From Collybia mongolica (taxonomy: Eukaryota > Basidiomycota > Agaricomycetes > Agaricales > Clitocybaceae), in contig JAAXNY010000006.1 of assembly GCA_013420905.1 (NCBI GenBank), positions 2,790,001 through 2,854,000 of the forward strand: DNA of 64,000 bases, read 5' to 3'. Position numbers and translations under genes: made by a program. The stretch's first letter is position 1. Every line of letters begins with the position of its first letter. The notes below the pieces were generated by a model. The model made no database searches, was not told where the DNA came from, and was given only the letters and a program-made list of their open reading frames with translations. Positions 55,673 through 64,000 of this stretch are shown here, in pieces.

Positions 55673-57868
55673 TTAATGTACTATTTTCCGTCCCCTTATC
55701 TTGCTGACCAGTTCTAACAATGCTCCCGTAGGTTGCAAGTCGGTCCCAAACATATCTTCAATAAGCTCATCAGCAATCTTCCATTCCCCCCTCTGTAAGA
55801 GCCCCGCAAGCAAGATATACCACGTAGTATTGACCAGAGGAATTTTCCGTTCAATCATGTCTCGATAATACATCAGTGCACTGTTGAGTCCATCCGAATG
55901 TGGATACTCTAAACAGGCCTTGATGAGAATGTGGTAAGTCGGAAGTGTGAACTGAATGCCACGTTTCGTCATCCTGTCAACAATATCAACTCTCCATTCC
56001 TCCGTTTTCTCAACAGATAACCACTGGCCCCGGTAAAGCCCTGCCAGGATTGAAGTGTAAGTGACTTCGTTTGGGTGCAACTCTGGATCTTGCTCCATCC
56101 GACCCAACATCCGTACCGCGGCTTGTAGATTCTTCTCTTGCTTTTCTCGCATCTGGTGGTCTATGATGGCAGTATACGTTGCAACATTGGGCCGAACGCC
56201 TTGTTTCTCCATGATGCCGAGCATCATCTCAGGTGCATCTTCTCGTCCAACCTTTAACAGAGCTGAAAGGATGGTGGAGAAGCTAAAAACATCTCCCGTA
56301 AGCTTCATAGACGCCATTTTTGTGACGACTGCTGCTAGTGCCTTGAAATCGCCGCGCCTCCCATGATATGCCAAGAATGTATTGTAGGACACAATGTCAG
56401 GAGTAGGACCTTTGACCTCCATGCTGCGTAGAACTACATCAGCTTCATCGGCGTGACCCGCATACAGAAGTCCGTGGAGTACAGTGTTGTATACAGAAAG
56501 GGTATGGAGGGCTGGACAGTCCGACAACAATTCTTTTCGAAAGGTTTGAAACATTTTCATAGCATCCTCTGGTCTGCCCCCATGGAATAATGTGGAAATC
56601 ATGGCACGATAGGCAAGTCCATCCGGTTTGAGTCCTTGCGCAAGCATCATGTTCCATGCCGCAAGAGACTCATCAACGGCACGCTTACTGTCGTATGCGT
56701 CAATGAGGGCGGTCCACATGGAAACTCCGGGTTTCACCCCAAAATTTGCCATGTCGCTCCAGATCTTTGAGGCGAGATCCCGGCGGTTGAGTTTAAGAAA
56801 CGCGACTAGAAAGGAGGTCCACCCAACCTCGGTTATTGAGACTAGTTTTGTGGGTGTATTTGCAGAAGGATCCGCAGAAATGTATGCGTCAGGCTCGGAG
56901 AGACCAGCAATAATGTCTTGATACAGAGACTGTATCGCCTTTAATGCCTTTGACGTCGATAGATTGGTAATTTGTTTCGATAGAGAGGGAGGTCGTGCGA
57001 CAAGCCTTGCTGTGTTGAGGCGTTTAACGAGGATTCGGACTCGCTGCTGTAAGGATGGATTGAAGTCAAGCTTCTGAGTGAAAGCCTGTGTGGTATATGC
57101 ATGGAATCGAACGGGAGTCGACAAACACACTCGCAACGCTTCCACAAAGGAATATTGCATAGCATGAGCTGTAGTGACTGCGAGGAGGAGTTGAACACGG
57201 CCATGCGTGTAATTATATATGCTCGATCTCTCGTCGACGGCAAGGGAACCGTTATGCTGACTTTCCTGGTTCCCAACACTCTCTTCCACGAGTTTCTTGT
57301 CCTCGTCTCCTATCATTTCCGTGAATTTTCGATAAAGCCTAATAACGTCATCTGGGTTGCCCCGCTGGATATGAACAAGCATACACACATTCAACGCGTT
57401 GGTTGAACCTCCCACAGCGGCCAACAAAGCAACAGTTTCAAGCAACTGCTGAGTCGAGGGTTCCCAAGACTGATCTTTCATAGAAGGTAAAAATGAACGC
57501 GTTACGGAATCCGAAATCATCTTTAACTGGGATGGTCCGAGGAAATGAACGAGTTTGCTACGTTCTAACTGCTCCCAACACCGGGCTACTGTAGTGATGT
57601 CTCTATGCTGTAAAGCACGGCGTATTTTGGAGATTGTGTCGTTAAATATCTTTGCCTGTGAAGAGGACGTAGCATGACCATTTGCAGAATGTATGAACGC
57701 AAGCTGCTTCTTGAGTTTTTCGATGATGACAGGCGGTACAGGTTGGGAGGAAATGGGGGGGAGTGGTTTAGGTGGAATGGCTGCAGAAGTAGATGCCTTG
57801 GAGATTAGGGATGGGGCGAGAAAGTTGAGAAGAACAAGAGATCTGCGTCGTGTAACTGCCCGCAACAT
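55673..57868 (-). CDS. Pentatricopeptide repeat (PPR) mitochondrial protein
   Basis: A single exon of 731 codons from the ATG at 57866-57868. The N-terminus (MLRAVTRRRSLVLLNFLAPS) is a typical mitochondrial presequence. From about residue 350, PPR units are regular: MWTALIDAYDSKRAVDESLA, AYRAMISTLFHGGRPEDAMK, SYNTFLAYHGRRGDFKALAA, TYTAIIDHQMREKQEKNLQA and TYHILIKACLEYPHSDGLNS. Upstream repeats are degenerate. PPR proteins bind organelle RNA and act in its processing, stability or translation. The closest architecture known to me is the fungal Pet309/Dmr1-type group, but orthology cannot be told. It shares a 118-bp divergent promoter with the cyclophilin gene. Confidence 0.85.
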   Translation of the reverse strand: MLRAVTRRRSLVLLNFLAPSLISKASTSAAIPPKPLPPISSQPVPPVIIEKLKKQLAFIHSANGHATSSSQAKIFNDTISKIRRALQHRDITTVARCWEQLERSKLVHFLGPSQLKMISDSVTRSFLPSMKDQSWEPSTQQLLETVALLAAVGGSTNALNVCMLVHIQRGNPDDVIRLYRKFTEMIGDEDKKLVEESVGNQESQHNGSLAVDERSSIYNYTHGRVQLLLAVTTAHAMQYSFVEALRVCLSTPVRFHAYTTQAFTQKLDFNPSLQQRVRILVKRLNTARLVARPPSLSKQITNLSTSKALKAIQSLYQDIIAGLSEPDAYISADPSANTPTKLVSITEVGWTSFLVAFLKLNRRDLASKIWSDMANFGVKPGVSMWTALIDAYDSKRAVDESLAAWNMMLAQGLKPDGLAYRAMISTLFHGGRPEDAMKMFQTFRKELLSDCPALHTLSVYNTVLHGLLYAGHADEADVVLRSMEVKGPTPDIVSYNTFLAYHGRRGDFKALAAVVTKMASMKLTGDVFSFSTILSALLKVGREDAPEMMLGIMEKQGVRPNVATYTAIIDHQMREKQEKNLQAAVRMLGRMEQDPELHPNEVTYTSILAGLYRGQWLSVEKTEEWRVDIVDRMTKRGIQFTLPTYHILIKACLEYPHSDGLNSALMYYRDMIERKIPLVNTTWYILLAGLLQRGEWKIADELIEDMFGTDLQPTGALLELVSKIRGRKIVH

Positions 57869-57986
57869 GGGGAGAACCCAAAATTATTTGACTGCCAAGG
57901 TTCGGCTCATTTATCTATTACGTAATTCCTTTTTAACAAAAAGGTTGTCGTTTCTTGTCAGTCGCCGTTCACGAATCACTGCAACC

Positions 57987-60032
57987 ATGGGTCACGGAAA
58001 TTCTAACAAGCTCTATATCACTCATGCAGAACATGCCGGATACTTTGGATCGCACTCCTCTTCGTCCGGTTATAAAGTGTAGCTGCACTTTTTTCTTCCC
58101 TATCATTTATTTCACTCATTTGCTCTTTTGTAGCAAATCACAGGCACCCCACCCTGGGACGAGGACCCCCTTCGACTCTTGTGCTCTGTCCTTTCAGCCT
58201 TTTAGCCATCCTGTGTGTGCCAGAAACCCAGACGGTACAGGTCATGTTTTCGACCTCGTGAATATCATTCCATGGTTGAAGTACGCCAATTGCCCATCCC
58301 TTCAATGTCCTCTTTAATCAGGTCAATCTCACCAGACAACACAATAACACTCATCCCATTACAAAAGGACCACTGTCACCGTCCGATCTCATCACCCTTC
58401 ATTACTCTCGCAAAGAAGCTTCGGGCGAAATTCACGACCCAATTTCGTTCAAACCGTTCAGCGAACATTCGCACATTGTCGCAATAGCAACTACGGGAAA
58501 CGTATTTTTAGCTGATAGCATCAAAGGTGGAAAAGATCTCGTTAGCGACGTAGCGTTCAAGAAGTGCATTCATCCCAGTTACCCTACAATACACCAGCTA
58601 ATCCAGGCCAAGGCAGGACATAATCACGCTTCAAAATCCGCATGGCTTACCTCAGACTCCTGTTTCTGTTGCAACCACCGTTTCGCCAGTTGTGGTCCCT
58701 CCTGTCCCGACCACTAAACCGAAAGCACCGCCAACCGCGGTTTCTTCGGTGCAGGCTAAAGCTGCTGTTCCATGTGAGAATTCGTGGTTTTCCAGAAAGT
58801 GCACTCCACTAAACTAGTGTTTTCACAAGGGAACGTGTCGCCTTATTCAAGTGGCATGCCCGGTGCGTCGCTGACTTCGACCTCAGTGGACCCTCAAACA
58901 ATTTCTAGTTCAAAACTTCTTTGGGATGAGGTTCGTTTTAGCCCCACTTAGCCATAAACTTGCAATAGACACTTTGCTCAATAGGAAGAACTCATGTTTG
59001 AAGATATCTCGAACCCTCCGAAGGGTAAAGGAAAGGAGAAGGACGTTGGTAAACGTCGTGCATATGTTCGCATGGTTACTAGTCTGGGTGGCGGTAGTTT
59101 GAATTTGGAGCTTTTTTGTGAAAAAGTGCGTCTATAGATCCATGTTTTCCATCTTCAGCAATTCACGCTTCGTCAGGCTCCCAAGACATGCTACAATTTC
59201 TTAATGCTGGCCAAAGCTGGGAAATATGACCAATGTCTCTTTCACCGACTCGTACCTGGTTTTATGGTGAGCTCCCCACATAGATTTTCCTCTTAATATC
59301 ACCTAAAAATTGAGAGTAGATCCAATCTGGAGACCCCACGGGCACCGGCGCGGGTGGAGAATCATTCTGGGGGACTCCGTTCCGTGATGAGCACGATTTA
59401 AAAGGTGCTGCTAAACATGATAGCCGTGGTGTTCTTGCGATGGCAAACAAAGGCCCAGGAACCAATGGGTATATTGAGCTTTGGTCTTGATCTTATATCA
59501 TCTAATGAATACCCAGTTCACAGTTTTATCTGACATTCAAGCCCACACCAAATCTAGACAGAAAGCACACGGTTTTCGGAAAACTTGTCGGCGGTGAGGA
59601 TGTCCTCGATCTGCTAGAAAAACTTCCCTTGAAGGCTGGAACGGAACGGCCAGCCAAACCGGTCCGCATAACGGAGATTGTGATGTGAGTTGCTCAATAC
59701 TGTTTCTTTTCAAGGCTATTAATTAGATGGCGCAACTCAGCTATCAAGATCCATTTGAAGATTATAAGACACGCCTTGCAAAAAAATTGGCAAAAAGAGC
59801 AGAAGCTGAGCAAAAACCAATGGAAAAACCAAAATCCACAGACCGTAAGGAAGGTGACGATATCAATTGGTTTGGTGTCAAGGTCGGAACCGGGAACTCC
59901 GCCTTTGGGTCAAATAATGCAGATGGGGCTGTGGGGAAGTATTTAAAACTCAAACGTCCACCGTCGGATAGACCTGCCGAGGATACGAAGAAGAAAAGGA
60001 AAGTAGGTTTTGGAGACTTTGAGGGATGGTAG
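57987..60032 (+). CDS. U-box cyclophilin, PPIL2/Cyp60 type
   Basis: Nuclear peptidyl-prolyl isomerase with a U-box, associated with spliceosomes and able to act as an E3 ligase in animals. The ATG at 57987 gives [20 protein letters not shown], the family start. The modified U-box follows over several introns ([50 protein letters not shown]). After a Pro/Ser-rich linker comes the cyclophilin domain: [39 protein letters not shown] with the catalytic arginine, [20 protein letters not shown], and [14 protein letters not shown]. The residue at the cyclosporin-contact tryptophan position is not Trp ([11 protein letters not shown]). A basic C-terminal tail ([14 protein letters not shown]) ends at TAG 60030-60032. 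Confidence 0.88.
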
Positions 60033-60150
60033 TTTAAATAATGTCGATTATTCATGTTGTATTATAGCTATATGTAGGGTATAAATGTAGTGATATCATA
60101 ATCATGTGTCGTGCACAGAATACTGTTCAGAAGCGCTAACTGCGGCGACA

Positions 60151-61025
60151 CTATATTGCAATGGGGACTTTCTCTCTTCTCTCAGGTGTTGGTTCTATAT
60201 CCATTTGTTTAGTTGGATGTGTTGTCGGGACCGTAGGCAAAGTAACGTCCCCTGTTGGTACAATTTCCTGGAGCTTATTCTAAATTCAGTATTGACACAT
60301 TCGCAAAAATCAGCGGAACGAACAATGTCGGCTTGCAATTGGCGCAGCTCCTCCTGGACAGAGTCCTTCTCGTCGTTTGTAAGGTTGTCTGATAGCATCT
60401 CCCCTATTTCCTGTGGGGGCCGGTGTTTAGAGAACTCTTTGAGGGCAACTCGTGAACGCACCCGTTGATATTCCTGTGCCTCGTGAGTTTCTTCTAGAAG
60501 CCTCTCAACTGCATCTATGTTCATTTCTTTGTGGATTTCTTTCAATACATCATTCCCCTGCTTGAGACCATGAAGCACTGACACCTCCACTAAGGAGAAT
60601 TCTATCGTGGAGACCTGGAGAAATTAGGTTAGCACTACTCTGACGATGGATTGTAGGGATGCACAAGTTGTTCTAGGGTTTCTAGCTGACCGTCCGTCTT
60701 TAACAACAAGCTTTGCTGATATTTCCTACGACGCAATGCGATGATAGCGCGGTCTTTTTGGCCTGCAGCGAGATGGGTCTTCGCAATCACTTGCTCTCTG
60801 TCGAGGACCACCTGTATCTACAAGCGGCGCACGTCAAGTACCTGACGGAACAAGGATAACTGTAGTACCTTTTTCTGATACTGTCGCAGCTTGTCTCGTT
60901 GTAGTTTGAGGCTATTTCCATGAATCATGTCATCACGAGAATTGTGAGCGGAAGACACTGACGACCGACTCTAGAATGGCGCGATCTTGAGGAGTTATCT
61001 TTGGAATGGACTGCTTTCCGCCCAT
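60151..61025 (-). CDS. VPS20: ESCRT-III subunit Vps20 (CHMP6)
   Basis: Nucleates ESCRT-III on endosomes for multivesicular-body sorting. The ATG at 61023-61025 begins MGGKQSIPKITPQDRAIL; the Gly-2 start fits N-myristoylation, as known for Vps20. Short exons then give a basic helix (KLRQYQKKIQVVLDREQVIA; DRAIIALRRRKYQQ) and the core (VSVLHGLKQGNDVLKEIHKE; LLEETHEAQEYQRV). Splicing the last intron (GTTCGT...CTCCAG) produces the acidic tail EIVPTGDVTLPTVPTTHPTK and a TAG at 60151-60153, instead of a read-through frame ending at 60195. About six exons and about 215 aa, right for the family. Confidence 0.87.
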
Positions 61026-61228
61026 TATACGGGAAATTGAAGGCGGTAAACCCTCTTCTTAGTACTTAACTGTTTTGGGATCGGTGTTTATAAGGAAGAA
61101 CATGCCAAGCGAATTGCTGGGAAGCAGGCATCATACCGAAAATCCTGATATCCTACATACATACAATATAATTTATTCTACAACAAATTACAATGCCTGG
61201 AAATTCTCCGACCGTCCGCGAGTCGAGT

Positions 61229-62967
61229 CTAATCTACGTTGCAGTGAGAAACTGCTGTGTCAAAGAAAATAAAGACATTACCGGATTCGGACTCACCATG
61301 AACGGTTTTCTCCGTGTGAATTGTCACTTTGGTGATGCGAGGAATGGATGAAGAGGTATCCAAGGTGCGGTTTTGCGATGCTGCCTTCCATGCCTCTATA
61401 TCGTAGTCGTTCGTCAGGAGTGCGTGATCCCGGCGCTGGACAGATATTCTGGATGTAAATGCCATGCCTGTCGGAGCTGTTGGGCTACCAAAGGTATTAT
61501 TGCCACCAAATGTATGAATATTTCCTCGTGTGGGCATCAGCTTTGGTCGTGTAGACGCGAAGAGAATAACATTCAGAAGCCCGGAAGAAGAAAACAGGAC
61601 ACTAGCGAACGCTGTTGCCTCGAATGGGACTGATCCGCCAGAAAACGCCATCCATCGAACGATGGCCACAGGGGCTACAGTGATGATATAGACAGCAGGG
61701 TAGCTCAGAACGAGGACTTGTTAACTGGGGGCAGCGAAATTGATGGTAAATGCTCACAAAAGCAACTCCATGGCGACAGCTAGGTTGGATTTCATATTTT
61801 CATTGCGACTTGAGATGCGAAGGCCTTTAGGGACTCGGTCTCTTTTACTCGGAATGTGCAGTCGATGGCCGTCTACGACAACGACACCTACGTAAAGTTT
61901 AAGTTTTACAGGTAAATTATGATTGTGTTTGACTCACCCTTGATGACGAGTGCCATTATGGCGTAGAGAATTATATTCACGAATGCCGTCAACCACATCC
62001 AGAGGTATTCAAGACCGAGGCGTTCCGCGAGATATCCTTCCGTGATCCAACACCCTAATATCCTAGTCAGTCGGGATATTTCGCCCAAAGGCGGTACACA
62101 CAATATTGGGTCGGGCCGTAGTAGTTTTTTCCCACATGTGTAGTTAGGCTTAGACCAATGATGAGGATGATAAAGACCCATATTAGCCCAATAATGACAA
62201 GTGCGACTCGCGGAGGAGAGTGCCATCGAAAGATAAGGACACAGAATGTGTGCAAAGCGATAACCTGTGGTATGTAATTGTTCGAGTCTGGTGGAAGAGG
62301 AAAGATCACTATGGCTCACAAGAGTTCTGAATGTCGGATGCACAAGTTTGTTAGAGATCTGTTTTATGCACGGGATGAAGGAAATCACGTTAAGGCAACA
62401 CCAACATCGCCAGCTTGTTTAAAATTTCCTGAGGGGCATTGTCAATTGAGCGAAGCACCTGCATGGGTACCTTGTGGACATACCTTGTGCGGTACAAAGT
62501 GCACCAGCCTCGACACGCTAAAAAAAGCAGATCAAAGTCACTGGCTAATAAGGTAGGACGCCATGCACCAACGCTCTCCACAATCCACTTTACGCTCATA
62601 ATTCCCCCTAAAGAAAACAATGAACAAAGAATAACGATCATAACATGTTGATGTGACTCGCCAATTGCTTGGACTAGATCAGAAATTAGGAGGTTGACAA
62701 AGTAGTAGTAGATATGCGTTGAAACAGTCCATTTTCGCGATGCTTCGCGCTTTACCGTGATGGCTGCATACTGTATTCATGATATGCGTCAGATGTTATT
62801 TTTGCGGTTATGGATCAGGATCCAAAAATGATTACCCCGATATATAACAGCAAAAACGACACCGCGATAGCTGAAAGGCAGGCAGACTGGACAATAAAAA
62901 CGATTCCTAGTCGAGTGCCAAACGAAAATGGTGGTACGGAAGATGTCGATGCGTTATTGTGGGACAT
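61229..62967 (-). CDS. Seven-helix G-protein-coupled-receptor-like protein
   Basis: The ATG at 62965-62967 begins a short, N-glycosylatable N-terminus (MSHNNASTSSVPPFSFG). Helices follow over several introns: LGIVFIVQSACLSAIAVSFL, a WTVSTHIYYYFVNLLISD segment, ALCTAQGNFKQAGDVGVALT with the third-helix cysteine, FCVLIFRWHSPPRVALVIIG, WVFIILIIGLSLTTHV, a WCWITEGYLAERLGLEY loop, LWMWLTAFVNIILYAIMALV, a basic third intracellular loop (about 61.8 kb), and APVAIVRWMAFSG with VLFSSSGLLNVILFASTRPK. The long polar C-tail ends near 61229. The helix 2/3 and WCWI patterns match a large mushroom GPCR family related to Git3/cAMP-receptor-like proteins. Ligand unknown. Confidence 0.78.
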
Positions 62968-63447
62968 TGAAGGAGATGATATTGTAAAGAGTGTGAGGAC
63001 CAAGTTGAGATTGGGTGATATCCGCGCCGCCAGCGCTTCGAATGCTGAAAGTATGTGGGCGGCGCGGACTACACTGGCTATATACTGACCAATGCCCAGG
63101 AAATGCTTCAGGAGAAGCATAAGCACCAAGATCTGTATGTCGCCTATCGGCTGGGACAAATTATCAAAAAGGAGACGACAGGTGACAAGATGAGTATAAC
63201 TCACCGACCAAAGTCTGGGCACAAACAATAGCCAGTATAACCAGCCGGGCACACCGGTCAATAAACAGAGGTAAAGGAAGTCTGGCCGTACATATGTGGA
63301 TTGTGGAGTCAGTCAGGGTGTAAAGGCACAACCTGGTGGTCGAAAAACGATCGCCGATCACAAATCACTTAAAAACCGCTCGAACCAAGAGGACCAAGAA
63401 ATTGAAATGAAATACAGCGTAAAAATAGGTGCAAGTATTTATGAAAT
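62968..63447. other. GPCR promoter and phosphatase 3' flank
   Basis: A 480-bp stretch. Long minus-strand open frames (for example 62815-63261) continue the receptor's first exon upstream, but they contain no better ATG and no receptor-like segment. No repeat or RNA gene was recognised. Confidence 0.45.
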
Positions 63448-64000
63448 TCAATTCCTTAGCTGCCTTGGAAACTGACCATCAGTAATCTCGTCGGGGTCAG
63501 GAATAGTATAGTTAGCAAAACAATCAAAGTCGAAATCCACTTCTTCTATACGTTGCTTCATTGCTGCGATGAAAGTTGATAATTCACATAAACCATCGTC
63601 GTTTTCTCCACAACCCTGGATTCCAGTGAGGGGTAAGACGGCATCATTGAGGATCTAACGTATTTGCTCGCGTTTATTGGAGGTAGGGCACGATAGGACC
63701 TGACCAACGAGGTTCGAAGCGAATTCGCAAAGTAGGTCTGCAAATGAATTTATCTCAACACAGCGTATATTGTGGTATGGCTCATAGGAATACCTGGTTC
63801 CTGGGTATATGACCTGTCGGTAAGGGCCCCCCAGCGGCTAAGCTCGTAAAGTTGAACGCAGTAAAAACTATGGGAGAGAGGAGGCAAGTAAGCCTCGAAT
63901 ACGAATCCGCCTACCCAGGGGTGTGCGTACTCGTGGTCAGAACGGTATCATGAGTGGCGTCGACGTATATGGGTTGATTGAGAGGAAACGTCACATTGTT
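63448..64000 (-). pseudogene. Histidine acid phosphatase / phytase, 3' part, apparently broken
   Basis: Secreted phosphatases of this family release phosphate from phytate and other esters. Only the 3' part lies in the window. Read from the right edge: VTFPLNQPIYVDATHDTVLT contains the HD proton-donor motif, then after an intron IFTAFNFTSLAAGGPLP, HIPRNQ, another intron, and TYFANS. There the conserved frame shifts: FASNLVGQVLSCPTS continues one frame over, runs into a TAG at 63655-63657 within a normally unbroken block (QIR, stop, ILNDAVLPLTGIQGC), and resumes to the natural-looking end DEITDGQFPRQLRN with TGA at 63448-63450. The unshifted frame stays open but unrelated to 63558. I see a frameshift plus a nonsense codon, so it is either a decaying gene or two sequence errors. 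Confidence 0.6.

Noticed and set aside
1..64000. CRISPR arrays, prokaryotic operons, transposons or viral insertions
   Set aside because: No direct-repeat arrays, transposase, reverse transcriptase or capsid-like frames were seen; all clear genes are intron-bearing fungal genes.

Overview
The window is nuclear DNA of a filamentous basidiomycete, most likely a mushroom-forming agaricomycete. Genes are dense and on both strands, and most carry several GT-AG introns of about 50-65 nt. The gene content is fungal: Bck1-type MAPKKK, Cdc3-type septin, Mim2, Cas1-type acyltransferase, CSL factor, fungal GPCR. Nothing bacterial was seen (no operons, Shine-Dalgarno sites or CRISPR), and I recognised no transposon, rRNA or tRNA. 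Gene models were built by hand from conserved reading frames and splice sites, so starts and exon edges are predictions.

Left part (1-18 kb), mostly minus strand: a truncated importin (MTR10/transportin-3 type), a septin, mitochondrial ribosomal protein mS35 head-to-head with a seven-exon CZIB-like zinc protein, an IQ-motif protein with a GC-AG intron, a large Bck1-like MAPKKK, GID8 of the GID/CTLH ubiquitin ligase, an unrecognised multi-exon gene, and ribosome biogenesis factor RRP15.

Middle (18-37 kb), mostly plus strand: an ankyrin-dilute (DIL) domain protein, a rhomboid protease with a cysteine-rich tail, a CAS1-type O-acyltransferase, the proteasome tether STS1/Cut8 with a striking palindrome in its promoter, a basic probable mitochondrial protein, a mitochondrial carrier, a RING-CH membrane protein, two small secreted or anchored proteins, and ribulose-phosphate 3-epimerase.

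Right part (37-64 kb): a type II membrane glycosyltransferase, pyruvate kinase, a CSL (CBF11/12-like) transcription factor, an acidic orphan, a TM7S3/TM198-domain membrane protein, and a run of mitochondrial genes (DEAD-box helicase, Cup1-like LYR protein, Mim2, PPR protein) interrupted by a sugar transporter. Then come PPIL2-type U-box cyclophilin, ESCRT-III subunit VPS20, a seven-helix receptor, and the 3' end of a histidine acid phosphatase (phytase) gene that looks broken.

Most genes are unrelated housekeeping genes; no metabolic cluster is evident. The main organisational theme is closely spaced divergent pairs, several including a mitochondrial gene. No clear new multi-gene system was found. 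The best leads are the damaged phosphatase gene, the STS1 promoter palindrome, the orphan genes and the divergent mitochondrial promoters.
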